Shown: positions 1-5,898 of the stretch, in pieces
How the letters are laid out: each line of letters starts with the position of its first letter
Position numbering within the stretch: the first letter of the stretch is position 1
From: Chloroflexota bacterium
GTDB lineage: Bacteria > Chloroflexota > Anaerolineae > Anaerolineales > DRKV01
DNA length: 9,789 bases
Reading direction: 5' to 3'
Assembly: GCA_011051635.1 (NCBI GenBank)
Contig: DRKV01000137.1
Coordinates: 1-9,789, forward strand
Notes under the pieces: generated by a model
What the model saw: the letters and a program-made list of their open reading frames with translations, nothing else
Database searches by the model: none
What the model was told of the DNA's origin: nothing
Program-made: the position numbers and the translations under genes

Positions 1-1318
1 GCACCTCACTGATGTGCTCAATGGGGCGCTGCCGCTCGGCCTCGCGGGCCAGGCGCAGGGCCGCCGCGGCCACTTCCAGGGGGTCGTGTCCCGCTTCGAC
101 CAGGGCGGCGACCATCTCCTGCTCGTTCTTGTAGCGCCCCCGCCGCAGCCAGACTTCCATGCGCTGGATGGTGTGCTGTTTGCGCTTCTCCAGGATGGCC
201 TCTTTGGTGGGGATGGGCAGCCGGGTTTGCGGCTGGCCGGTGTACTGCTCGATGCGGCGCAGGGTGCGCTGTTCGGGGGGCGTGACCAGGGTAATGGCAA
301 TCCCGTCCTTGCCGGCGCGGGCGGTGCGCCCGATGCGGTGGACGAAAACTTCGGGGCTGTCGGGCAAATCGTAGTTGAAAACGTGGGAGATGTCGTCCAC
401 ATCCAGGCCGCGGGCGGCCACGTCGGTGGCGACCAGCACCTTGATGCGGTCATCCCGAAAACGGCGCATGACGCGCTCGCGGGCCTCCTGCGAGAGGTCG
501 CCGTTGAGCATCTCCGCCGGGATGCCGCGGGAAGCGAGGGCGTTTGCCAGTTCGTCCGTGCCGGCGCGGGTGCGGACGAAAATCAGGGCGCGGGTGATGT
601 CTTCCATCTCGAAGAGGCGGGTCAGGGCGGCCAGTTTTTCGTGGGGGTTGACGAGGTAGTAACGCTGCTCGATGGAGGCGACGGTGCGCTGGGCGCGCTG
701 GACGGTGACGGACTGCGGTTCGTGCAGGTAACGGCCTGCCAGCCGCCGGATGGCGGGAGGCATGGTGGCGGAGAAGAGAGCCAGTTGCCGCCCTTCGGGG
801 GTGGCCTGCAAGATGGTCTCGATATCTTCGATGAAGCCCATGCTGAGCATCTCGTCGGCCTCGTCCAGCACCAGAGTGCGGATGCCGCTCAAATCGAGGA
901 CGCCGCGCTTGAGGAGGTCGAGGAGACGTCCGGGGGTGCCGACTACCACATCCACGCCGCGCCGCAGGGCGGAGATTTGCCGTCCATAAGGGGAGCCGCC
1001 GTAAATAGCGGTCACGCGCACATCGACGCGGGAGCCGTACTCCCGCATGGCCCCCGCCACCTGAATGGCGAGTTCCCGCGTGGGGGAGAGAATCAGCGCC
1101 TGAGGGCGGTTCTGTCCGGCTATCAAATTGTGGAGAATGGGGAGGGAAAAGGCGGCGGTCTTGCCCGTGCCGGTCTGCGCCTGACCGATGACGTCCACGC
1201 CGGTCAACATGACGGGAATCATCTGCGCTTGAATGTCGGTGGGAGCGGTGTAGCCGCGTTCGGAAACGGCCTGCGTCAGTTCGGGACGCAAGCCCAGGGT
1301 GTCGAAATGGGTTGTCAT
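1..1318 (-). CDS. deaD: DEAD-box ATP-dependent RNA helicase, DeaD-like (C-terminus beyond window)
   Basis: This is a cytoplasmic ATP-dependent RNA helicase that unwinds short RNA duplexes, with likely roles in ribosome assembly, mRNA turnover or cold adaptation. The 439 visible residues hold both RecA-like domains. Domain 1 has the Q-motif region (about 20-30), Walker A AQTGTGKT (47-54), PTREL (79-83), GTPGR (127-131), DEAD (152-155) and SAT (183-185). Domain 2 has the LNGDLSQ region (271-277), ARGLD (302-306) and HRIGRTAR (327-334). The Ala in place of Gly in the last motif is a variant I recall from other bacterial helicases. Residues after about 365 resemble the DeaD helical dimerisation region. 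Whether a DbpA-type RNA-binding domain follows cannot be seen. The ATG at 1316-1318 is supported by AGGAG (1325-1329) six bases upstream. The DEAD-box helicase call is firm; the deaD symbol is less certain because the tail is missing. Confidence 0.93.
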   Translation of the reverse strand, partial: MTTHFDTLGLRPELTQAVSERGYTAPTDIQAQMIPVMLTGVDVIGQAQTGTGKTAAFSLPILHNLIAGQNRPQALILSPTRELAIQVAGAMREYGSRVDVRVTAIYGGSPYGRQISALRRGVDVVVGTPGRLLDLLKRGVLDLSGIRTLVLDEADEMLSMGFIEDIETILQATPEGRQLALFSATMPPAIRRLAGRYLHEPQSVTVQRAQRTVASIEQRYYLVNPHEKLAALTRLFEMEDITRALIFVRTRAGTDELANALASRGIPAEMLNGDLSQEARERVMRRFRDDRIKVLVATDVAARGLDVDDISHVFNYDLPDSPEVFVHRIGRTARAGKDGIAITLVTPPEQRTLRRIEQYTGQPQTRLPIPTKEAILEKRKQHTIQRMEVWLRRGRYKNEQEMVAALVEAGHDPLEVAAAALRLAREAERQRPIEHISEV

Positions 1319-1324
1319 GCGAGT

Positions 1325-1329
1325 CTCCT
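1325..1329 (-). promoter_or_regulatory. Ribosome binding site of the helicase gene
   Basis: AGGAG on the minus strand lies six bases upstream of the ATG at 1318. It fixes that start over other in-frame candidates. Confidence 0.75.
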
Positions 1330-1448
1330 GCTCGGTATGGGGGTTTCGATGGGATTTCAAGGCGGGGCTTTGCAGCCCGCGGGCCGGAAATTCTCAACAG
1401 TTGACCCCATCCCGTCTTCCCAGACCAGGCAAGAGTCTCTCTGCTGCA

Positions 1449-1477
1449 ACAAAAACGCTCTGGCATTTCCAGAGCGT
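1449..1477 (-). terminator. Intrinsic terminator or attenuator in the helicase leader
   Basis: A perfect 9-bp stem, ACGCTCTGG (1455-1463) with CCAGAGCGT (1469-1477), encloses a 5-nt loop. On the minus strand it is followed at once by a run of T residues (1455-1451) and then GTT, the classic Rho-independent pattern. It sits about 130 bases before the helicase start and downstream of a good -10 element at 1533-1538. It may therefore regulate the helicase by premature termination rather than end the rhomboid transcript, which already has two terminator-like hairpins nearer its stop codon. Termination is well supported by the sequence; the attenuator role is inferred. Confidence 0.75.
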
Positions 1478-1510
1478 CACCGTGGAAACATCAAAACCGG
1501 ATTGAATGGC

Positions 1511-1526
1511 GCTCCCGCAGGGGAGC
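1511..1526 (-). other. 5'-end hairpin of the presumed helicase leader RNA
   Basis: GCTCCC (1511-1516) and GGGAGC (1521-1526) form a 6-bp GC-rich stem with a 4-nt loop. If transcription starts about seven bases after the -10 at 1533-1538, this hairpin is at the extreme 5' end of the transcript, where it could protect the RNA or take part in switching with the later terminator stem. The stem is visible; the role is inferred. Confidence 0.45.
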
Positions 1527-1532
1527 CGATGG

Positions 1533-1541
1533 AGTATACCA
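1533..1541 (-). promoter_or_regulatory. Extended -10 promoter for the helicase transcript
   Basis: On the minus strand TGG is followed by TATACT (1538-1533), which matches the extended -10 pattern TGnTATAmT with five of six -10 bases. I see no convincing -35 at 16-18 bases, which is tolerable for extended -10 promoters. The predicted start near 1526 gives a leader of roughly 210 nt. No other clear promoter lies between here and the helicase start. Confidence 0.5.
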
Positions 1542-1548
1542 CAGTTTG

Positions 1549-1587
1549 AAAAAGACCTGACGGGTTTGGGGAAACCCCGTCAGGTCT
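1549..1587 (-). terminator. Hairpin repeat copy 1, terminator-like on the minus strand
   Basis: AGACCTGACGGG pairs with the matching arm CCCGTCAGGTCT across 1553-1587, giving 12 bp. Three further TTT/AAA pairs close a GGGG loop after one bulged C. On the minus strand the stem is followed by T residues (1553-1549). It is closely related to the hairpin at 1613-1641, so it is probably a copy of a dispersed palindromic repeat that also serves as a terminator for the rhomboid transcript. Confidence 0.7.
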
Positions 1588-1607
1588 CGGCATTCTTCAC
1601 GCCAGCG

Positions 1608-1641
1608 AAAAGACCTGAGGGGTTTGCGAAACCCGTCAGGT
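1608..1641 (-). terminator. Hairpin repeat copy 2, terminator-like on the minus strand
   Basis: ACCTGA (1613-1618) pairs with TCAGGT (1636-1641); after one G/G mismatch GGG and TTT pair with CCC and AAA around a GCG loop. The stem is 12 pairs with a single mismatch. On the minus strand it is followed by CTTTT (1612-1608). It begins 12 bases beyond the rhomboid stop codon, the expected place for its terminator. The arms are nearly the same as those of the copy at 1553-1587. Confidence 0.7.
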
Positions 1642-1652
1642 ATCGGGAATCA

Positions 1653-2420
1653 TCACTGCAAAACCAGCCAGGCAACGGTCAGGGCGCTCAAGAGAGCGGC
1701 GATGGCCGCCGCGCTGCCCCACACGCGGCGGGAGGGACGGGTATCCACCAGTTCCAGAACGGGGGGCAAACCGGTGGGTTTCAATTCCGGGCCGGCAAAC
1801 CAGGCAAACGCGCCGCCAGTCAGAAAGCCGCCCAGATGCCCCCAGTTGTCAATCCCCGGCGAAAGGCCGATGACGAAGTTGACCACCGCTATCATCACCA
1901 GGTTGGAGAGCGCTTTCCGGGAGTTCGGGAACAGGAACGCGTTGCGGTACACCAGGACACCTTCGGCGGCCAGCAGCCCGAAAATAGCCGTGGAGGCCCC
2001 CAGAGAGGGGGCAGGGGTCATCCACAGGGAGAAGATGTTGCCCGCAATCCCCGAAAGCAGGTAGAGGGCAGCGTAACGCGGCGTCCCCCAAAAGCGCTCC
2101 AGAGTCGGCCCGATGACGTAGAGGGCGTACATATTGAAACCGATGTGCAGAATAGAGCCGTGGAGGAAGATGGGCGTCACCAGCCGCCACAACTGGCCTT
2201 TGGCAATCAACGGGCCGTATTTGACCCCCAGGGCGGTGACGAGGTCCGCCCCAAACAGGTACGAGCCGAGCGACTGGCCCAGATAGGCCAGAATGCTAAG
2301 CCCCAGGAAGGCGTAGGTAGCCCAGGGAAATCTGTCGGGCATCCTGACCTGCACCATGCGGGGTTCGGCAGGAGGCGGCGCAGCCCCGTGGGGGGGCAAA
2401 GATGGGGGGGCTTGGGTCAC
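1653..2420 (-). CDS. Rhomboid family intramembrane serine protease
   Basis: A predicted polytopic membrane protease of 255 residues that would cleave transmembrane segments of other membrane proteins; its substrate is unknown. A proline-rich cytosolic N-terminus (about 1-30) precedes roughly six or seven hydrophobic segments. Family landmarks are W78-R79 in the first loop, the H87-x4-H92-x3-N96 pattern, the nucleophile Ser143 within GASTAIFG, and the catalytic partner His195 within GHLGG. The residue after the nucleophile is Thr where GlpG-type enzymes have Gly. The start is GTG (2418-2420), and it overlaps the gmk stop as GTGA, implying translational coupling to gmk. Two terminator-like hairpins follow the stop codon. 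The family assignment is secure; the biological role is not known. Confidence 0.93.
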   Translation of the reverse strand: MTQAPPSLPPHGAAPPPAEPRMVQVRMPDRFPWATYAFLGLSILAYLGQSLGSYLFGADLVTALGVKYGPLIAKGQLWRLVTPIFLHGSILHIGFNMYALYVIGPTLERFWGTPRYAALYLLSGIAGNIFSLWMTPAPSLGASTAIFGLLAAEGVLVYRNAFLFPNSRKALSNLVMIAVVNFVIGLSPGIDNWGHLGGFLTGGAFAWFAGPELKPTGLPPVLELVDTRPSRRVWGSAAAIAALLSALTVAWLVLQ

Positions 2421-3043
2421 AGCGTCACCTTGCGTTGTTCCACCTTGTGGTGCTCGGCATGGATGATGGCGAGAAGGGTGTCCACGGCTTCATCCAGTTG
2501 GTCTTCCGGGTTGACCACCACGTAATCGAATTCTTTCATGTGCTGCAATTCCTTGCGGGCGGTGGCAATCCGCAATTTGAGGCCCTCCGGGGTTTCGGTT
2601 TTGCGCGCCTTCAGGCGGGCGACCAGTTCCTCCTCGCTGCGGGTGGTGACGAAGACGAGCACGGCCTGGGGACACAGGGAGCGGATGGTGGCGGCTCCCT
2701 GCACGTCGATGCGCATGACGACATCCTTGCCGCTGGCGAGAGCCTCCCGCACCTGCGCTTTGGGAATGCCCTTGTAGTCGTTGTAAACGATGGCGTATTC
2801 CAGCAGTTCGTCGTGCTCAATCATCTCGGCAAACTCATCGTGCGAGACGAAGAAGTAATCCACACCGTGCTGCTCGGTAGGACGCGGCGGGCGCGTCGTG
2901 GCGGTGACGACAAAGTGAAAGGGCAGTTGGCGCTCTTTCATGCGCTGGATTACGGTATCCTTGCCGACGCCGGAGGGGCCGGAGATGACTATCAACAACG
3001 GCTCGACTCTTGGGGGCGCAAAAGGGTTTTGGGAAGAGGGCAT
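2417..3043 (-). CDS. gmk: Guanylate kinase
   Basis: Cytoplasmic enzyme that phosphorylates GMP (and dGMP) to GDP using ATP, a required step in guanine nucleotide synthesis. The 208-residue product matches the usual length (about 205). The P-loop is GPSGVGKDT (22-30). The GMP-binding region follows with TTRPPRP (49-55), GVDYFF (60-65) and EYAIVYNDYKGIP (82-94), then IDVQGAATIR (112-121) and the LID region VTTRSEEELVARLKAR (132-147). The reading frame is open far upstream, but homology to the family starts at the ATG at 3041-3043, which has AAGGA (3054-3058) ten bases upstream. It ends in a four-base overlap with the rhomboid GTG start, and the two genes look like one operon. A divergent promoter for the zinc-ribbon gene begins immediately upstream. 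Confidence 0.96.
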   Translation of the reverse strand: MPSSQNPFAPPRVEPLLIVISGPSGVGKDTVIQRMKERQLPFHFVVTATTRPPRPTEQHGVDYFFVSHDEFAEMIEHDELLEYAIVYNDYKGIPKAQVREALASGKDVVMRIDVQGAATIRSLCPQAVLVFVTTRSEEELVARLKARKTETPEGLKLRIATARKELQHMKEFDYVVVNPEDQLDEAVDTLLAIIHAEHHKVEQRKVTL

Positions 3044-3073
3044 TTGGCAAATTTCCTTGCTAATCGGTATAAT
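3044..3073 (+). promoter_or_regulatory. Sigma-70 type promoter for the FmdB-family gene
   Basis: TTGGCA (3044-3049, five of six matches to TTGACA) is separated by 18 bases from a perfect TATAAT (3068-3073). The predicted start near 3080 gives a 5' leader of about 75 nt. The -35 touches the gmk start codon and the element covers the gmk ribosome binding site, so gmk transcripts starting further right must cross this promoter. Confidence 0.75.
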
Positions 3074-3154
3074 GAGAAGACGCAAATGGACACAGACGAG
3101 CGCCGCCGGGCGCAGATTTAATTGAAGTGAAATTCCCCTGTTACGGAGGTGCGT

Positions 3155-3541
3155 ATGCCGACTTACGAGTATCGCTGCCTGGATTGCAAACGCCGCTTCG
3201 AGATTTTTATGACCTACGCCGAGTATGGAACCCGTCCGGTGGCCTGCCCGCATTGCGGCAGCAGCAACGTACAGCGCCGCATCGGACGGGTGCGTATCGC
3301 CCGCTCGGAGGATGCCCTCCTGAACAATTTGGACGATTTCGCCGACCCTTCCGCCCTGGAGGGGTTGGAAGACGACCCGCAAGCGCTGGGAAGGGTGATG
3401 CGCAAGATGAGCCGCGAACTGGGCGAAGACCTGGGGCCGGAATTCGACGAGGTGGTGGACCGCCTGGAAGCCGGACAAAGCCCGGAGGAAATCGAATCGG
3501 CGCTGCCCGACCTGGCCGAAGAGCCGCCGGGGGAATTCTAA
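3155..3541 (+). CDS. FmdB-family zinc-ribbon protein
   Basis: A small protein of 128 residues. The N-terminal zinc ribbon starts MPTYEYRC and has two CxxC knuckles, Cys8/Cys11 and Cys31/Cys34, which would bind one zinc ion. This is the FmdB/CxxC regulatory-type domain, named after a putative regulator of formamidase genes; its molecular function is generally unproven. Residues from about 45 onward form an acidic, helical tail with no motif I recognise, possibly a protein-interaction region. The ATG at 3155 is preferred over a GTG six bases earlier because GGAGG (3145-3149) lies five bases before it and the family begins MPxYEY. It stands alone on the plus strand between minus-strand genes, with its own promoter, and converges on tmk with 35 bp between stop codons and no clear terminator. 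Confidence 0.9.
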   Translation: MPTYEYRCLDCKRRFEIFMTYAEYGTRPVACPHCGSSNVQRRIGRVRIARSEDALLNNLDDFADPSALEGLEDDPQALGRVMRKMSRELGEDLGPEFDEVVDRLEAGQSPEEIESALPDLAEEPPGEF

Positions 3542-3576
3542 ACACGCCCATTAGTGTCGCAACAACACCAACAAAG

Positions 3577-4212
3577 TTACCCACCCGTCAAAAAAGGCAA
3601 CCGCTCGGCCAGGGACTGCCGGATGGCCGCCTGCACTCGCTCCGGAGGCTGGGAAGCATCAATCACCACCCAGCGCTCCGGTTCTTTTTTTGCCAGTTGG
3701 TGGTAGCCGCGGCGGACGCGGCGGTGAAACTCCAGGGCGTAGGCGTCCAGACGGTTCCAATCGCCGCCCTGGGCCCGGCGCTTCAGGCCCGCCTCCACGT
3801 CCAGGTCCAGCAGAAAGGTGAGGTGGGGGAAAACGCCGCCTGTTGCAAAAAGCAAAAGATTTTGCAAAACGCCGAGGTCTACGCCGTGCCCGTAACCCTG
3901 ATAGGCCAGGGTGGAATCGGCGTAGCGGTCGCAGAGCACCACCCCGCCGCCCGCCAGATGGGGACGGATGACCTGCTCCACCAGTTGGGCGCGGGAGGCC
4001 AGAAAGAGCAGAATTTCGGCCCGCGGGTGCATGGCCGTGTTCCCCAGGTCGCTCAGGATAGCCCGAATCTGGTCGCCGATGGGCGTGCCGCCCGGCTCCC
4101 GCGTCGTGAGCACCTCATGGCCGCGGGAACGCAGAAAATCGGCCAGGAGGGGGATTTGGGTGGTCTTCCCGCTGCCCTCCGGCCCCTCGAAAGTGATGAA
4201 CACGCCGCTCAC
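3577..4212 (-). CDS. tmk: Thymidylate kinase (dTMP kinase)
   Basis: Cytoplasmic kinase that converts dTMP to dTDP with ATP, required for dTTP supply. The length of 211 residues is typical. Motifs seen are the P-loop GPEGSGKT (10-17), the dTMP-binding TREPGGTPIGDQIR (37-50), DRYADSTLAYQGYG (95-108) with the conserved DRY, LDLDVE (135-140) and a LID-like stretch around KRRAQGGDWNRLD (144-156). The start is GTG (4210-4212). The sequence GGGAG just upstream overlaps the stop codon of the AAA/R3H gene, and the two genes are separated by six bases, so translation is probably coupled. It is the last gene of the minus-strand cluster and converges on the FmdB-family gene. Confidence 0.95.
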   Translation of the reverse strand: MSGVFITFEGPEGSGKTTQIPLLADFLRSRGHEVLTTREPGGTPIGDQIRAILSDLGNTAMHPRAEILLFLASRAQLVEQVIRPHLAGGGVVLCDRYADSTLAYQGYGHGVDLGVLQNLLLFATGGVFPHLTFLLDLDVEAGLKRRAQGGDWNRLDAYALEFHRRVRRGYHQLAKKEPERWVVIDASQPPERVQAAIRQSLAERLPFLTGG

Positions 4213-4218
4213 AAAGGG

Positions 4219-5820
4219 CTACTCCCGAAAAATGCGTACCCGGCGGTAGGGTTCGCGCCCGTAGGAGTGCGAGACCAGTTGGGCCTCCCGCGCCATCTGG
4301 TGCTGCAAGCGGCGGATGTAAGCCGAAGCGGGGGGCAGGTCCACCCAGCGCTCGCCATCCATCACGGCGGCGATGGCCGATTGCGCCTCCTGCAGGGCGC
4401 GGTCCACGTCGGCGTCCTGGCGGGCATCCAGGTGCAGGGCGAACAAATCGCTGAGAAAGTCCACCATCTGGTTGACGGTGTTGGAGCGCAGGACGTAGAC
4501 CGGCACGCCGCGCTGCTCGGCATCCATCACCGTGCGCTGGCGTTTGCGGTAGTACGTCCGCAGGGTGACGAGGACATCCGTCTGAGCGAGGTCATCCACC
4601 ACGACGATGGGGACGCCGAGTTTGCGGGCCGCCTGCATGAGACGGTTGCGCGCCACGCCGTAGGGGTAAATGCGCTTGACCGAGGGACGCTCCCCCTTTT
4701 TTGGGGGCGAGGCGGACCCGAGGGGAGCGCGGCCCTCTTCAAGGGAGTCCGCTCCCGCGCCGCCCCCGAATTGCCTGCGCAACCCCGAGGAAGCGCTACC
4801 CTTTTTGGGTGGCCGCGGGGCCGTCCCCTTCTCGATGCGGATTTCTCCATCCGGGCCGCGGCTGCGGATTTCGGGGGGCAGGGGGTAGCCGCGCAGGAGG
4901 GCATCCACCGCGGCAGCCACATCGGGATGCACCGCCAGGCGGTCGCGGGTTTGAATTTCAATCAGCACATCGAAGGTCGGCGGCGAGCGGCGCTCCAGGA
5001 CGGTCTTCTGGGTGCGGCGGCGGCGGGCTTCCTCATCCGAGAGGGTGACGGATTCGATGCCCCCCACCAGGTCGGAGAGGGTGGGGTTGAGGAGCAGGTT
5101 TTCGAGGCTGTTGCCGTGGGCGGTGCCAATCAACTGCACACCGCGCTCGGCAATCGTGCGGGCGGCGAGGGCTTCCAGTTCGCGCCCGATTTCGTCAATC
5201 ACGATGACTTCGGGGTTGTGGTTCTCCACGGCCTCAATCATCACCTCGTGCTGCAGGGCGGGGGTGGAGACCTGCATCCGGCGCGCCTTGCCGACCGCGG
5301 GGTGGGGCACATCGCCGTCGCCGCCAATCTCGTTGGAGGTATCCACGATGATGACGCGTTTGTTCTCGGCCAGGACGCGGGCTGCCTCGCGCAGGAGGGT
5401 GGTCTTGCCCACGCCGGGGCGTCCCAGGAGGAGAACGCTCTTGCCGCTCTCGATGAGGTCCTGGATGATGTCGAGGGTGCCGTAAACGGCGCGCCCGACG
5501 CGGCAGGTCAGGCCGACCACGTCGCCCTTGCGGTTGCGGATGGCGGCAATGCGGTGGAGGGTGCGCTCCAGGCCGGCGCGGTTGTCGTCGTCGAAGTCAC
5601 CGATGCGCTCGACGACGAAATCAATGTCGGCGCGAGTGACTTCCACATCCAGGAGGACAACTTCGCCGTGCGTAAAGCGCGCCGAGGGGGTGCGTCCGAG
5701 GTCGAGGATGATTTCCAGCAGGTTGTCGCTGTCGTTGGCCTGGCGTACTGCTTTGGCAATCGCGGGAGGCAGGACGGAGAGCAGGGCGTCCAAGTCGTCG
5801 GTGATTTTGCGTTTGGTCAT
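4219..5820 (-). CDS. AAA-type ATPase with C-terminal R3H domain (Ycf45/SpoIIIAA-like)
   Basis: A predicted cytoplasmic, single-stranded nucleic acid-binding ATPase of 533 residues; no proven function is known to me. The N-terminal region (1-125) includes an RNRKGDVVGLTCRVGRAV segment typical of the family. The ATPase core has Walker A GRPGVGKT (133-140), Walker B VIVIDE (205-210) and the sensor-like IGTAHGN (231-237), and resembles secretion-type and SpoIIIAA ATPases. A low-complexity linker (about 331-380) contains PPKKG twice. The C-terminal part (about 381-533) ends in an R3H domain with the Arg503-x3-His507 signature within YIRRLQHQMAREA. The ATG at 5818-5820 has no Shine-Dalgarno sequence: the spacer upstream is a heptamer repeat. 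tmk follows after six bases, a pairing I associate with Chloroflexota. Confidence 0.9.
   Translation of the reverse strand: MTKRKITDDLDALLSVLPPAIAKAVRQANDSDNLLEIILDLGRTPSARFTHGEVVLLDVEVTRADIDFVVERIGDFDDDNRAGLERTLHRIAAIRNRKGDVVGLTCRVGRAVYGTLDIIQDLIESGKSVLLLGRPGVGKTTLLREAARVLAENKRVIIVDTSNEIGGDGDVPHPAVGKARRMQVSTPALQHEVMIEAVENHNPEVIVIDEIGRELEALAARTIAERGVQLIGTAHGNSLENLLLNPTLSDLVGGIESVTLSDEEARRRRTQKTVLERRSPPTFDVLIEIQTRDRLAVHPDVAAAVDALLRGYPLPPEIRSRGPDGEIRIEKGTAPRPPKKGSASSGLRRQFGGGAGADSLEEGRAPLGSASPPKKGERPSVKRIYPYGVARNRLMQAARKLGVPIVVVDDLAQTDVLVTLRTYYRKRQRTVMDAEQRGVPVYVLRSNTVNQMVDFLSDLFALHLDARQDADVDRALQEAQSAIAAVMDGERWVDLPPASAYIRRLQHQMAREAQLVSHSYGREPYRRVRIFRE
4681..4840 (-). repeat. Hairpin-rich low-complexity linker inside the ATPase coding sequence
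   Basis: This coding stretch specifies the linker between the ATPase core and the R3H part. It contains several inverted repeats: CCCCC-T6-GGGGG at 4692-4707, GGGAGCG/CGCTCCC arms with an inner CCCTT/GAGGG stem at 4723-4756, and ACCC-T5-GGGT at 4798-4810. Both ends encode PPKKG, so the segment is bounded by imperfect direct repeats. It has the look of an intergenic palindromic element inserted in frame, but simple low-complexity drift is also possible. Confidence 0.45.
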
Positions 5821-5823
5821 GCA

Positions 5824-5892
5824 GTTAGGAGTTGCGAGGTTAGGAGTTAGGGGTTAGGAGTTAGGGGTTAGGAGGTTGCGGAGTTAGGGGGG
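5824..5892. repeat. Tandem GTTAGGR heptamer repeat
   Basis: The spacer between the GNAT-like gene and the ATPase gene is built from 7-base units. GTTAGGA or GTTAGGG occurs at 5824, 5839, 5846, 5853, 5860, 5867 and 5883, and variant GTTGCGR units occur at 5831 and 5875, some with one extra base between them. The plus strand is telomere-like and G-rich, with G tracts at 5850-5853, 5864-5867, 5887-5892 and 5895-5898. On the minus-strand mRNA this becomes a C-rich leader with no ribosome binding site before the ATPase ATG. Its function is unknown. Confidence 0.85.
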
Positions 5893-5898
5893 CAGGGG

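Noticed and set aside
14..1549. Long plus-strand open frame of 511 codons opposite the helicase
   Set aside because: It is antisense to a gene with every DEAD-box motif; its translation is low-complexity Gly/Ala/Asp-rich with no recognisable domain, as expected from GC-rich codon bias.
1980..2000. Rhomboid active-site variant with Thr after the catalytic Ser (GASTAIFG)
   Set aside because: The nucleophile and His partner are intact, and this variant is, as far as I recall, found in other bacterial rhomboids, so it is not evidence of an inactive protein.
3081..3120. Repeat-like sequence with a short GCGCC/GGCGC hairpin in the zinc-ribbon gene leader
   Set aside because: The stem is only five pairs and no second copy is present in the window, so I cannot support a repeat or regulatory element.
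3044..3478. N-terminal extension of guanylate kinase, as the frame stays open
   Set aside because: The extension lies antisense to the zinc-ribbon gene, includes the intergenic region, and has no similarity to guanylate kinases; the ATG at 3043 gives the normal length.
3542..3576. Possible bidirectional terminator between the convergent zinc-ribbon and tmk genes
   Set aside because: No inverted repeat with a T run is visible on either strand in this 35-bp gap.
3127..5850. Plus-strand open frame of 907 codons opposite tmk and the AAA/R3H gene
   Set aside because: It spans three real genes on both strands, has no family motifs, and is explained by high third-position GC on the opposite strand.
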